Source of the DNA: Lamellibrachia columna
Taxonomy: Eukaryota; Annelida; Polychaeta; Sabellida; Siboglinidae
Assembly: GCA_963662155.1 (NCBI GenBank)
Contig: OY759263.1
Location: forward strand, 27,179,048 to 27,243,047
Direction: 5' to 3'
Length of the DNA: 64,000 bases
Numbering within the stretch: the stretch's first letter is position 1; each line of letters begins with the position of its first letter. Positions 1 through 25,680 of the stretch are shown here, in pieces. A program made the position numbers and the translations under genes. The notes below the pieces were generated by a model. The model was not told where the DNA came from. It worked only from the letters and a program-made list of their open reading frames with translations, and ran no database searches.

Positions 1-305
1 TGGGTCACTGGCGGAGTGGCTGTGTCTAATGGGCACTAAGATCATCAAAGCTAATTCTTACTCCTGACTGCAAGCCAGTGGCAGTCATCACCGGATTCAA
101 TAAAACAACATTCCCAATGAAAAGGTTAATTGAAAGTTACTTGTTATTTTTTAAATTAAATTAAATTAAATTAACCTCTTCCAGTAAAGTTAATTAATTA
201 AATTAAATTAAGTTGTGATTTTCTAGAAAGTTAATTAATTAAAATAAATTAAATTAATTTAGTTAATTGAATTAACAAATTAACAATTTAAATTAGCCAT
301 GCCTG

Positions 306-307
<2 letters not shown>

Positions 308-347
<40 letters not shown>
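308..347. repeat. (TA)n microsatellite
   Basis: An uninterrupted TA dinucleotide run of about 40 bases follows an AT-rich stretch with repeated ttaaattaaat words (about 150-300). Confidence 0.95.
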
Positions 348-350
<3 letters not shown>

Positions 351-417
351 CCACTGTTCCTACTGTTGTTCCAAGTTTCTCGTAGTCTAACATCAACCTC
401 TCTTTGTATGGAACGGC

Positions 418-870
418 TGTGTCCACACTGCGTCCCCACTGTGTCCCCACTGTGTCCCCACTGTGTCCCCACTGTGTCCCCACTGTGTCCCCACTGTGTC
501 CCCACTGTGTCCACACTGTGTCCACACTGTGTCCCCACTGTGTCCCCACTGTGTCCCCACTGTGTCCACACTGTGTCCACACTGTGTCCACACTGTGTCC
601 ACACTGTGTCCCCACTGTGTCCCCACTGTGTCCCCACTGTGTCCCCACTGTGTCCCCACTGTGTCCCCACTGTGTCCACACTGTGTCCACACTGTGTCCA
701 CACTGTGTCCACACTGTGTCCCCACTGTGTCCCCACTGTGTCCCCACTGTGTCCACACTGTGTCCACACTGTGTCCCCACTGTGTCCCCACTGTGTCCCC
801 ACTGTGTCCCCACTGTGTCCCCACTGTGTCCCCACTGTGTCCACACTGTGTCCACACTGTGTCCACACTG
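418..870. repeat. 11-bp minisatellite, about 41 copies
   Basis: The unit is ctgtgtcccca, with many units carrying ctgtgtccaca instead. Because the period is not a multiple of three the array stays open in several frames on both strands, which makes long artificial reading frames. On the minus strand it replaces the continuation of a LINE reading frame that breaks off at about 870, so it appears to have expanded inside that element. Confidence 0.96.
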
Positions 871-1430
871 CATTTCCACCATTTGATGGTCTTTCGTCCC
901 ACTACTTTCTCCTCTCTCCTCTTCTGCGTAAAATAAAAACCATGAGCTTGTGTTGTGTGGCCACATGCTCACCAACATTGATCTTGCAGTCATTCACTCT
1001 GCACATCTGATGCCTCACTACCAACAGGTCGAGTTCTGTTTTATGTTGGCGCCTTATATAAACGATATATTGTGGTTTTCCCGCTTCTTGAAGAATGTTC
1101 CTGCCACGGCCAGCTCATTTCTCATAACCAGCTCTCGACCTTCTCGATTCCTTGTTACCCATCCGAATCCCCCGACCGCCTCTTCTTCTCCAGTTTCTGC
1201 TGTACCCACATGTCATTAAAATCGCCAGCTATGCACATCATCACATGCGCTTCCACCAATCTCACCATTCTCTCCAGCTCTTCCCCGAAGGCCCTTTTCT
1301 CTCACTCCGCCCTTCCTGTTTGAGGCCCATACACAGACATAATGCACACAAGTTGCTTTTTCACCATCATCCATGCTACAACTATCCGCCCTTGCCATCT
1401 CTCCACTCTAACCACGTCCTTACTGATTTT
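870..1430 (-). pseudogene. LINE endonuclease-domain remnant
   Basis: On the minus strand, fragments in shifting frames read as the apurinic-type endonuclease of a non-LTR retrotransposon: a segment with MSVYGPQTGR, then CIAGDFND, then NELAVAGTFFKKRENHNIT, then KTELDLLVVRH, and finally RRRERRKVVGRKTIKWWK, typical of the end of this domain and its basic linker. In-frame stops and frameshifts show it is dead. It ends abruptly where the 11-bp minisatellite begins. The AGDFN and YGPQ motifs and their spacing support the call; the exact clade cannot be given. Confidence 0.7.
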
Positions 1431-1628
1431 CTAAACAAACCAACACATATATATATATATATGGACATGTACTCGTTAGGTTCAATGTGCAACTACGATA
1501 ATACAACAACAAAAACGTTAAATAGTAAAAGATTTCCCGCTTAGTAACACACAATGGAAAAACTAGTATTGTTACAATCGCACATCAAGAATGATTTACA
1601 GTCCTATTTCAAGACATATTTACGTGTT

Positions 1629-2206
1629 CGGCGAGAGTAGTCTTGCGTACGGCGTGCTCGGCGAGTGCTGTCTTGCGTACGGCGTGCTCGGCGAGTGCTG
1701 TCTTGCGTACGGCGTGCTCGGCGAGTGCTGTCTTGCGTACGGCGTGCTCGGCGAGTGCTGTCTTGCGTACGGCGTGCTCGGCGAGTGCTGTCTTGCATCT
1801 CGCATGTTCATCGAGTGCTGTCTTGCGTGCGGCGTGCTCGGCGAGTGCTGTCTTGCGTACGGCGTGCTCGGCGAGTGCTGTCTTGCGTGCGGCGTGCTCG
1901 GCGAGTGCTGTCTTGCGTACGGCGTGCTCGGCGAGTGCTGTCTTGCGTACGGCGTGCTCGGCGAGTGCTGTCTTGCGTACGGCGTGCTCAGCGAGTGCTG
2001 TCATGCGTACGGCGTGCTCGGCGAGTGCTGTCTTGCGTACGGCGTGCTCGGCGAGTGCTGTCTTGCGTACGGCGTCCTCGGCGAGTGCTGTCTTGCGTAC
2101 GGCGTGCTCGGCGAGTGCTGTCTTGCGTACGGCGTGCTCGGCGAGTGCTGTCTTGCGTACGGCGTGCTCGGCGAGTGCTGTCTTGCGTACGGCGTAGTCG
2201 GCGTTG
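1629..2206. repeat. 30-bp minisatellite, about 19 copies
   Basis: The unit is tcttgcgtac ggcgtgctcg gcgagtgctg. Since 30 is a multiple of three, all frames stay open (for example repeats of GECCLAYGVL on the plus strand), but base changes are not biased to third positions. One strongly diverged unit lies near 1797-1815. Confidence 0.96.
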
Positions 2207-3167
2207 ATAGCGGCTAGCGAGGGTGGACGGCGGCGGAAGTTAGCGTCCACGGTTCAGCGACTCTTTGCCGCCGGTGTATCGCATCCTCCAACGTCCGCGA
2301 ATCGTTGGGCGAGTAGAGTTATTCCGATAGGAACCATGTACGTTCTTAGATGTTATTTGCAACCTGACTGTCACGTGGCTGGAGTTCCTCTACTGCGTCG
2401 ACGCCCGTAACTATTTTATTCTTCCACTTTCACCAATCGCAGTCGTCGTCTCACGACGGATTAGCCAATTATGTTGGTGCATACAAGAGCCCGTCGACCA
2501 CAGAAAGGCTTGGTTGCCTATACAAATTACAAGTTAACTTGTGAATAGTTATGCAATGTTTGTACTAAAACACCCCAGTATCAACCATTCAAATCACATG
2601 ATATCCTACAAAAAATTATGTCATAGGAATCTCTACAATACGCACATTACGATGGTATACATAAAAATGCATCTGCTACCAGATTTGTAACAGAAAACCA
2701 CATTCATTTAGCTCCCTCTACTATTCGAAGGTGTGAAAGTAAAGATGTTTATCTGGCCCTATGCTGTCACCAACACAAAACAACAACCTCGACTCTATCT
2801 GAAATTATTCATTCTTCACCATAATTAGGTTCTAAAACAATGATAAACAATATCAGCAGACAACTTGCTTTCCAACGATACCAAACATGATAACATATCG
2901 TTGATATGTCAGTCAGTTGGAAACAAATAAATTTCCGATCTCTAGATTAGCCATCGGTCGCTATTCGACGCCACTAGCACGACTCTTTCTCACCAAAATG
3001 TCAATCGTTAGGTGACTAAAGTAAACAAGCTAATTACATACAACCTCACAAAGATATGTGTGTGTGTGCGTGCGTGCGTGCGTGCGTGCGCGTGTGTGTG
3101 TGTTTGTGTGTGTGTGTTTGTGTGTGTGTTTGTATGTGTATGTATATTGTATATGTATGTATGTATG

Positions 3168-3225
<58 letters not shown>

Positions 3226-4020
3226 CATAAACAGTTAAATTGACTGTGAAATCACGAACTGTTATATTGCAATCACCATTGTGACGAATCTCTTGGTAAT
3301 TATTCTTCAATGAATGATTAATAAATTATTAGTTTTGCGTTTGTAAGTGCGTGTGCGATAATGTGAGCGTGCGTATGCATGTGCATTCGATTCGGAACGT
3401 GTATAGCTGCGTTTCCAAAAACAGATGTCCACATTATATAAAGGAACATCAAAACATCTTATTGACAACTGTGTCTGGTTTCTGTACCGTAGGAGCATTG
3501 TGCGAACGCATGATCCAATATTCGGCAAACTACACATTTAATATGGCTCTAAAATATCCAGATAAATGCGCAACTATTGATATTTGCATAAGTCACACTT
3601 TCGTGGACCTGCTTTTTCCCCAAGCTCACTGTGATTTGAAGGTATACCCTACAAATATAAGCAATTGACAGAAACATGTAAACGAAACCTGTTGACTTTA
3701 CGCTCGCTAAATCAACAATGCATGCATGACGTAAATAGCGATTTCCGTGACGTTTTAATGTCAGCGTAGTCCTGTTTAGATGACGATGGTTCAAAGATTA
3801 GGCCTTGGTATGTTAATTGCTTTGTATTTTGTAAAGTGTTTGGCTGTCGGATAAGCCAATGTTTGTCGTTTTTGGCTCATATTTGTACAAGAGGAAACAC
3901 TTAAAGTTAAAGACACGATAACAGCGAAGACGTTACTCGTACGGAAAATGAAGCGTTAACTAATCAGTCATTTGTTCACAACGTGTCGCATTTTGACCCT
4001 ATACATTTGTGTATGTTTTT
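2207..4020. other. Spacer upstream of gene A; compound microsatellite at 3056-3230
   Basis: I see no convincing coding sequence. At 3056-3230 there is a compound tract of TG/CGTG words passing through GTAT into a pure TA run. The 5' untranslated exon and promoter of gene A probably lie here, because its first coding exon is preceded by an acceptor-like tttttcag, but I cannot place them. Confidence 0.7.
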
Positions 4021-4029
4021 CAGCTAAGA

Positions 4030-11298
<7,269 letters not shown>

Positions 11299-11306
11299 CA
11301 AGCTGG

Positions 11307-12384
11307 TTAACAAATGCATGTCAACGCATTTGAATGCAAATGCAAATGTTTCACTTGAGTCAAATGCAAATGCGAATGCAAATGCCATTTTTCAGGAACG
11401 CATTCAAATTCAAATGTTTTGATTATGTATTTGCAATTCCATTTGAATTAATTTTAAATGTTTTGGCTTTATAATAAAATTTTACTTTTTTTAAACCATA
11501 ATGTAATGTATACAAACACATTATTATTTTATTTTATAAATACAGTAGTACATCATTGTAACCATTAACTAAGTACCATTACATGAACATGTATCAGTTA
11601 TACACTGAGTCACACATTTTCAGCCCTGCAAAGGTGATGGAAATGGGAGGGGGAATAGACAATTTACAGTTTACTGGGAACCATGGCAGGCATAAAAGGC
11701 TAATCCCTCAGATAGGCCAGACTGGAAAGGGAACCCAAGACAACAGACTGTCCACTGATGGGGTCACTGGGGAAATAACCAGGTGGATAATTACAGCTAC
11801 CACTAATCAATCTATCTGGCTGTAAATATTCAGGCCTGGCATTGCTAATGTTTACTCCCCCAATGACCTGCCACCCCAACCCACCCCAACCCACCCCAAC
11901 AGTGCCAACACAACACAAGGGAGTCATTTGTCTGCATTGTTTGATTTGTTCCAGTGAACAGGTAATATCTGAAGCTATCAACCTATAGACCAGTTGGTAT
12001 TTTCATGTTGTATGAATAACAGCTCAGGTATTGACCAGTTGACCTACAGAGCACTTTTTCAAAGAGCACATTGTGAAAGTGGATTCACAGGTCAGACAAT
12101 GATTTCATAATCTGCTGAGGATACTGCTCACTACAGAGCACTTTTAAAAATGGCATGTTGTGAAAGTGAATCTAACAATAATAATTATTCAAAGAATTAT
12201 GCATGCATTTGATTGCGCATTTGGTTGTGTATTTGAAATAAAATGTTTGTGGGTCGCATTCAAATGCAAATGTTTAAGGTACGCATTCAAATGCAAATGC
12301 ATAAAAAAATTTATGGAGGCATTTGAATGCGCATTCAAATGCTCAACATTCAAATGCACATTCAAATGCATTTGCATTTGTTAA
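11307..12384. mobile_element. hAT-like nonautonomous element with 8-bp target duplication
   Basis: The left end reads ttaacaaatgca and the right end reads tgcatttgttaa when viewed on the plus strand, forming inverted ends. Both subterminal zones (11310-11460 and 12185-12384) are packed with ATTCAAATGC/ATGCAAAT words in both orientations. The flanks are caagctgg on the left (11299-11306) and caagcctgg on the right (12385-12393), which fits an 8-bp target duplication with one inserted base. About 1.08 kb, no transposase. Part of the interior (about 11860-12000) resembles 63580-63720. Confidence 0.6.
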
Positions 12385-12569
12385 CAAGCCTGGCAGAAAT
12401 GCACACAAAGAATGAAGTACATACCTTGCTAATTGTTTGCTAGCTTAGCAGTTGTTGCCTGTTTTGTCTTTCTGGGTATGTCTTTGGAATATTGCAGCTC
12501 GTTGCACACTTTCCCATATGCTGACGTGGATATGTTCTGTGTCAGCAGAGCATTCAACACCTTGGTTGA

Positions 12570-13556
12570 CAAAGTTGGCGTTAAACTCACTGGTCTGTAA
12601 TTCTCTGACTTATTTCTCGAACCCTTTTTAAATAATGGTATGATGTTTGCTTATTTCCATTCAAACGGAACAACTCCCTCTTTTAATGACAAGTTGAATA
12701 CTCTTGCAAGTGGTATACTGATTTGTTCTACTGTTTCCATTAGTAATTTTGGAGGAATCCCATCCACTCCCGGTGATTTGTTATCCTTCATTGCCTTTAT
12801 TTTCTTAGCTACCATTTCTGGAGTTACAACTAACGAACCTAAATAGTCAGATTTAGCCCCCTGAAATTTAGCATCAGCAACTGGTAATGAACTAATATCT
12901 TCTTTGGTAAACACTGAACTGAAGTAACCATTTAGGTCTTCCGCCATTAAAAACCCCTGTGATATTATATTTCCAGCACTGTCTTCTAGAGGTCCAACCT
13001 TGTCTTGTACGTTTTGTTTACTCCTGACATATGCATAAAAACTCTTGCTGTAATTTGTTATGTTACATGCTAGTTTTTGCTCATAGCTTCTTTTAGATTG
13101 TCTGATTTCAGTTGTAGCTGCATTAATTGCCTCTTTGTAATTTGCATAGTCTTCTTCCTTTCTGGTACGCCTATAAACCCTCCACATAGTTTGTTTTAGC
13201 ATTATTTTTCTAATAGCCTCTTTTGACATGTGTTTCTTTCTACACCGTTTTCCTTGTTTTTGCAAGGGAACAAATTTATCGATGATACTCTCAATTTCAT
13301 ATTTTAGAATATTCCAACATTTAATTGCGGTCTTATTCATCAGCATGTTATTCCAATCTAGCTTTACTAAGTATTTTCACATATCTTTGTAGTTACCTTT
13401 GGGGAAGTTTCTCTTGTATGTTTTCTTATTTTTACTTTCTGATTTTACATTGATGTCAAAATGTATTTGATTATGGTCACTATTACCCAATGGTTCAAAT
13501 ATTTTTACATTGTCCACTAATTCTTTTTGTGATGACAAAACTATATCTAATACATT
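12570..13556 (-). pseudogene. CR1 LINE ORF2, linker and N-terminal reverse transcriptase
   Basis: After the nonsense codon the frame resumes with NVLDIVLSSQKE and SDHNQIHFDI, and then an open segment (13346-12651) with KEAIRKIMLKQ, NYSKSFYAYVRSKQN, FLMAEDLNGYFSSVFT, AMKDNKSPGVDGIPPKLL and LKEGVVPFEWK, matching fingers of the LINE reverse transcriptase. A frameshift near 12640 leads into KGSRNKSENYRPVSLT. The catalytic palm is absent, so the enzyme cannot be active. Confidence 0.85.
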
Positions 13557-14207
13557 TTATCCCCTGGCTGGTTCTAGTACGTGCTGAGTAAGAAAGCTAT
13601 CCTGGATTAAAAATATAAATTGTTGGTCCTCAATCCCTGTGCTCTCTAGACAATTCCATTGTATGTGTCCATGGTTAAAGTCTCCCATTATGATACATTC
13701 CCCTTTACTAACTTCCTTTATAGCGTTTTTTATTTTTGTGTTGTCCTCTTCGTTTATGTTTGGACTTCGGTAAACTAATTTAATAGTTAATTTTGAATTT
13801 CCTGAAACAATTTTGCACCAAACAGCTTCATCGCAATCTGCTTCCCTTTCTAGTTTTATTTCATAAGCCTGAATAGATTCTTTAACATATAAAATAACTC
13901 CCCCGCACCTTCTTCCTATTCGATCTTTCCTAAACATTACATATCCTGTCAGTCCTAATTCAGCATCTGTTATATCTATGTTGGCCCATGATTCAGTTAT
14001 ACCAATTATGTGAGGGTCTATATCTTCTACCATAATGTTTAATTCGTTTTTCTTATTTACTATGCTCCTTGCATTTAAACATACGCATCTATAACGTTTT
14101 TCAGAGATGTTTTTCGGATGATTTGATATTGGTTTATCTGTGCTAGTGGCCTCTTGTTCTGCTTGAGACACCTCTAGGTAACCCCCCTGCACTTCTAGTT
14201 TAAACAA
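13557..14207 (-). pseudogene. CR1 LINE ORF2, endonuclease domain
   Basis: From MFKLEVQGG, the frame has CVCLNARSIVNKKNEL, ITESWANIDI, GGVILYVKES, LVYRSPNI and GDFNHGHIQWN, the ordered motifs of the LINE apurinic endonuclease with its catalytic Glu (TES) and Asp/Asn (GDFN). The frame stops at EPARG just before the sequence NVLDIVLS, which continues the same frame; this is a nonsense mutation within ORF2. The ATG at 14207 overlaps the end of ORF1. Confidence 0.85.
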
Positions 14208-14887
14208 TGTTTACTTCCAAAAATATTTGTCGTTGTACCCAAGTCACTATCTACTGCTGCTGAAAGTTTGTCCGCGAATACTGCCGCCCCCTTTCCACTT
14301 AGATGAAGCCCATCCTTCATGTACATATCAGCCCTCCCAACAAAACTTCCCCATAAATCCACAAATCCAACTTCTTCTTCCCTACATAGCTTCTGGACTA
14401 ACATGTTAATTGCCATCCTCCGACAATTTCGATATTTGTGACCCCTCCTGCCCATTACAGGTAAAATCCCTGACAGTATTACCTGCTCAACCCGCGTCTG
14501 TTTTAGTATTCTGACCAACTGCCTATATTTCCTAACTATGGCAGTTGTACCCTCCCTCTCTACGTTATTTGTCCCTACGTGTACTAAAACAGATCCACCC
14601 TTACCCGAGCCTACGATGTTTTTTACCCTCTCAGTTATCGCCTCTATTTTGGCTCCAGGCAAGCAGACCACCACATCATCTCCGTTGTTTAAGACTCTGT
14701 CGGTTTTCCTAACTATCGAATCCCCCACAAACACCCTCGCTCTCTTCCTCACCCTGTCTATCACTGCTGCAGAATAACTCTTCCGTTCGATCCCCTCCAT
14801 CACATTCTGTCCTGACCCCTTACGTCCTGTCTCCTTCGTTCCTTTCCTTCCCGTCTCCTTACGTCCTGTCTCCCTACGACCTGTCAC
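14195..14887 (-). CDS. CR1 LINE ORF1 with SGNH-type esterase domain
   Basis: This 230-residue frame starts with repeated TGRKETGRKG-like basic residues, then has an esterase/lipase fold of the SGNH family: VFVGDSIV (block I nucleophile Ser), VLVHVGTNNV (block III Asn), and a C-terminal DGLHLSGKG (block V Asp and His). Esterase domains are known in ORF1 of CR1-type LINEs, where they are thought to aid membrane or RNP handling. No PHD finger is visible. ORF1 ends 13 bases inside the start of ORF2. The frame is intact, unlike ORF2. Confidence 0.85.
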   Translation of the reverse strand: MTGRRETGRKETGRKGTKETGRKGSGQNVMEGIERKSYSAAVIDRVRKRARVFVGDSIVRKTDRVLNNGDDVVVCLPGAKIEAITERVKNIVGSGKGGSVLVHVGTNNVEREGTTAIVRKYRQLVRILKQTRVEQVILSGILPVMGRRGHKYRNCRRMAINMLVQKLCREEEVGFVDLWGSFVGRADMYMKDGLHLSGKGAAVFADKLSAAVDSDLGTTTNIFGSKHCLN

Positions 14888-14955
14888 CTTCCCTCCTCTC
14901 AGCTTCCTCCCAGGCTGCGGTGAGCTCTCCCTAGCAAATAAGGAAGTATCGTGTA

Positions 14956-15620
14956 TTTAACGGATTGATTTAACATTTTCGGAAAAAACTGTCGTGATAA
15001 AATACATATTTTCTTGTGTAGATCATATAAGACTAACATCGAATGAGCCAAACACGAAAGTTGTCGTAGTTAAAAGAGGGCAGCAAGTAAAATGTGTTCT
15101 CGTCTGGTGAGATCACTTAAACGGAACGATATAGGAAACCAATGACGCACTGTCATCACGTGACCGGAACAATACTTAATACAAATGACGCACTGTCATC
15201 ACATGACAGAATCCGCATGGAATACAACTGCACGAGGTAGACTGGGGGTATCCCAGAGGATATCGGCAATGACAGTATGAAACAAGTCACATAAATAATT
15301 ATATCACCATACCGAAGAAATATGCAGCCGATCGTAAGTGTCGAAAAACAAATTAGTGTCTATATTTAGAGAAGGTGTGCTGATTTTTGTAATAACAGGT
15401 CTGACGTTGATTAAAAGGGTCATGGACTTGAAACATGTTTAGCTTGGTGTGCTAATCTAAGATAAAATAATGCAGGCTTTATATGATAACATTGTTTCCT
15501 TGACTACATGGAGATATCGGTAAACCTTGTTAATTAATTGTCAACATCAGTGCCAATGGCATATTTAGAGAGGGCATTGGGCCACGTCCCCGTTAGCGTA
15601 AATTGGTGTGATTTGTTTCG
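14956..15620. other. Spacer without recognised gene
   Basis: Only a small duplication is visible: aatgacgcactgtcatcac occurs at about 15143 and again at about 15184. No coding segment or element could be recognised. Confidence 0.6.
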
Positions 15621-15967
15621 TGTGTCACCCGTTGCGCCACTACATGGTCGTATGGTAAAGCAATGTATCACCCGTTGCGCCACTACATGGTCGTATGGTA
15701 AAGCAATGTATCACCCGTTGCGCCACTACATGGTCGTATGGTAAAGCAATGTATCACCCGTTGCGCCACTACATGGTCGTATGGTAAAACAATGTATCAC
15801 CCGTTGCGCCACTACATGGTCGTATGGTAAAGCAATGTATCACCCGTTGCGCCACTACATGGTCGTATGGTAAAACAATGTATCACCCGTTGCGCCACTA
15901 CATGGTCGTATGGTAAAGCAATGTATCACCCGTTGCGCCACTACATGGTCGTATGGTATAGCAATGC
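15621..15967. repeat. 43-bp minisatellite, about 8 copies
   Basis: Unit contains gtatcacccgttgcgccac and tacatggtcgtatggtaaa; nearly perfect copies with occasional g/a change. A similar phrase (cctgttgcgccaccacacgg, near 47807) suggests the unit came from a dispersed repeat. Confidence 0.95.
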
Positions 15968-16273
15968 ATGACTAAGCTTGCCACGCTTTGGTCTCCCCTT
16001 GGCAAGATCGTAGACACGTCACTGGGCAACATCATCAAACCTTTGTTCGTACAATCGGTTTTTATGTGAAACCATTTCGACCTTATTCATGTTATAGTCA
16101 TGTTAAGCAGCTGTCGTAATAAATGCGTTGAATAACCATTAAAAGAAAAACTGTATCGTGAACTTCACTTTCCTCTCAGGAACGCAATAAAACTGATCTT
16201 AGAACTGAAGGAACGGTGTTATGAAAGTCACTTAAAGGGATGTGGCTTAACAATACCAGTAACACGGAGATTA

Positions 16274-16387
<114 letters not shown>

Positions 16388-16758
16388 GTTTTTTAAAGAT
16401 ATTGGATGTTCATGATAACATTGAAATAAAATGTTGTTCTCACTTAAGGAAGAAGAACTAGAGGACATGAAGTAACGTCAGTGAAGGAACAGTGTAGATT
16501 TAATATCAGAAAGTAGGAGAAAATGAATGTAACACATTATCTACGGGTTGTGTAAATGCTAGTAGCGTGAATATGTTTAAAAACAAAATTGACAAATATC
16601 TTGGACGGGTGGGTTACAACTTACAAATAGGTGAATAATCGTCGAACTCCGATAAGTCTGTCTTTTAGTCCCTTTGCCATCTGGATTGGGTTTGCTTTGG
16701 ATGACAATCTTGCTAAATCTTGTTAAATCTGTATGCATAATCCTGGGATGTAATTCAG

Positions 16759-24086
<7,328 letters not shown>

Positions 24087-24089
24087 TCA

Positions 24090-24135
24090 AATAAATATTC
24101 GCAAGCTAAATATACACAAGTTAAGAAACAATAAA
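24090..24135 (+). promoter_or_regulatory. Polyadenylation signals of gene B
   Basis: AATAAA occurs at 24090-24095, 4 bases after the stop, and again at 24130-24135. The second is at the more usual distance for a 3' untranslated region of this compact size. Confidence 0.5.
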
Positions 24136-24439
24136 GATCCCTATCGTTGAAAAATGTTGTGGTGCAGTTAAACAAAAATGTAAACTGACAGGAGTTTAAT
24201 TTCATAAAATTAATGTATAAAATGTTGTTTACATATTTTGTATGTTATTTACGAGGTATAACATGTTAACTGAACCTTAAATGCGACGGTTTCAAGCCAC
24301 TCGATGAGAGAAGCCTCGTTTGATGCTAACGAATATACAAATCCCATCAGTGATGCTGAGAACACGGGATAGTCTCATGTTGTTTCCGATGCCTCAGTAT
24401 TCCCTTTCAAACCACTCAACTATAATCAGCGGAATATTT

Positions 24440-24850
24440 ACACCTGACCCAAATAATCCTATAGAAAGGATTCTTGAAAGTACGGAGATGAGAATGCTGA
24501 GAGGGATTGGGAAGACGAAATTAAAATCTAAGAAAGGAGATGTTTGTGTTATGCATAACGGATGAACTGAGAATGAATAAATGATAACCACTGATGTGGT
24601 TCTGGCAAGTTGTACATAGGTATGACGATAATGCGATACAGAAGGAGAGAAGGCTGCCGGTGAACGAAGGCAAAGCAGGGGATATGAAAGGATATGAATG
24701 AGAGACGTGGTGCGGAGAGACACGGAGTGTTGTGGACGAGGACAGGATGGACAGTACATCGATGGACAGGACATCGTCGCGGATGAATGGCTACTCCTAA
24801 TAGGGAATAGAACGGCCAAAAGAAGTTGACGAATAGAGGATTGAACACAA
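24440..24850 (+). pseudogene. LINE reverse transcriptase C-terminal remnant
   Basis: The plus strand reads ERILESTEMRMLRGIGKTKL, the LExxEMRMLRWI motif of endonuclease-reverse transcriptase LINEs, followed after a frameshift by QVVHRYDDNAIQKERR, the position of the RWxGHVxRR motif. Dead remnant in the spacer between genes B and C. Confidence 0.6.
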
Positions 24851-25119
24851 CGCAACGTCCACTAATGCGTTCACACCTGAGAAACCAATGTCTTGCCAGC
24901 GCCTTACAACCAGCCCGTTAAAATTATAAATATCATGTATTATTCCTGTCTCCTTTCACGCTGCACGTAAGTCCGTGTTGGTGTGAGGATGGGTTATACA
25001 ATATTACCTACTACACAATGCACATTCTGATCCCTGCACGGGGCGTGTCATATTAATGCCATTAAAGGTCGAGCTGCCGTATGCAGTGTGCTGGTCCTTT
25101 GGACCGTTATTGAAGCAAC

Positions 25120-25375
25120 GTCCATTTTGACGGGCAGTTGGGTGGTTGGCGAAGCGAGCGGTCGCGCTCAGAGTGGAGAAAAGAAGAGAAGGTAGACCGA
25201 GACTGAGATGGGAGGACTGTGTGATGAGAGATTTGGCGGGAGTGGGAGGGGAGAATGGGAGTGAGGAACAATGGGAGTGGACATGGCAGTGAAACAGGAG
25301 AAGAAAGAAAACCCCCAAAATATCGAAGACGGGTATTGATGCCAGCTTCACCCCGGAAGTCAGTGAAAAAGAAAA
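25120..25375 (+). pseudogene. LINE C-terminal remnant (second piece)
   Basis: The plus strand reads LAKRAVALRVEKRREGRP then RLRWEDCVMRDLAGVG, the REGRPRxRWEDCVxxDL end of the same kind of LINE as the remnant 300 bases upstream. The two pieces are in the expected order and could be one element interrupted by an insertion. Confidence 0.6.
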
Positions 25376-25414
25376 GAGCAACACGACGACGGCGCATTCA
25401 TCTCCACTACCATA

Positions 25415-25680
25415 TCTAGCTGGAGGCCCCGGATGTCAGAGACTGGAGATCCAGCATTGTCGAAGTCCACAACCAAAGATACCATTTATAGTTAATAATA
25501 CCTGGCTACAGACAGAGATGTTTATCGGAGCGAATAGTCTTTGCGTAGTAATTGCGGTATGGCTGATGTTTCCCAGAGAAGTCGAAATGGCGTTGGAATG
25601 AACAGGTCTGCCCGGGGGTGAAATACAAAGAGGTTTGAACAATCCCAAGGACTGGATATCGCGCTATATAAGAACGTACC
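25415..25680 (-). repeat. Dispersed repeat, copy 1 (inverted)
   Basis: The minus strand matches 33265-33445 over about 180 bases, sharing cttatatagcgcg, cttgggactgttcaaa, gcagacttgttcattccaac and ttctctgggaagcat. A third copy is at 45160-45300. Probably a SINE-like or short nonautonomous element; no tRNA-like box was verified. Confidence 0.7.

Larger units (their letters stand above)
12394..14955 (-). mobile_element. CR1-type LINE, 5' part retained, 3' part missing
   Basis: On the minus strand it carries ORF1 (esterase), the ORF2 endonuclease and the N-terminal part of the reverse transcriptase, in the right order. The reverse transcriptase reads on to about 12575 (ENYRPVSLT) and then loses similarity to the family; no YADD-bearing palm follows. 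The element directly abuts the right flank of the hAT-like element. Loss of the 3' end is the reverse of the usual 5' truncation of LINEs. Confidence 0.85.

Noticed and set aside
1629..2206. CRISPR-like array of regular 30-bp units
   Set aside because: There are no variable spacers between units, no cas genes, and the context is a eukaryotic genome; the same holds for the other tandem arrays.
1591..2250. Cysteine-rich GECCLAYGVL repeat protein
   Set aside because: The 30-bp minisatellite is open in all frames; no signal peptide or conservation pattern supports a real protein.
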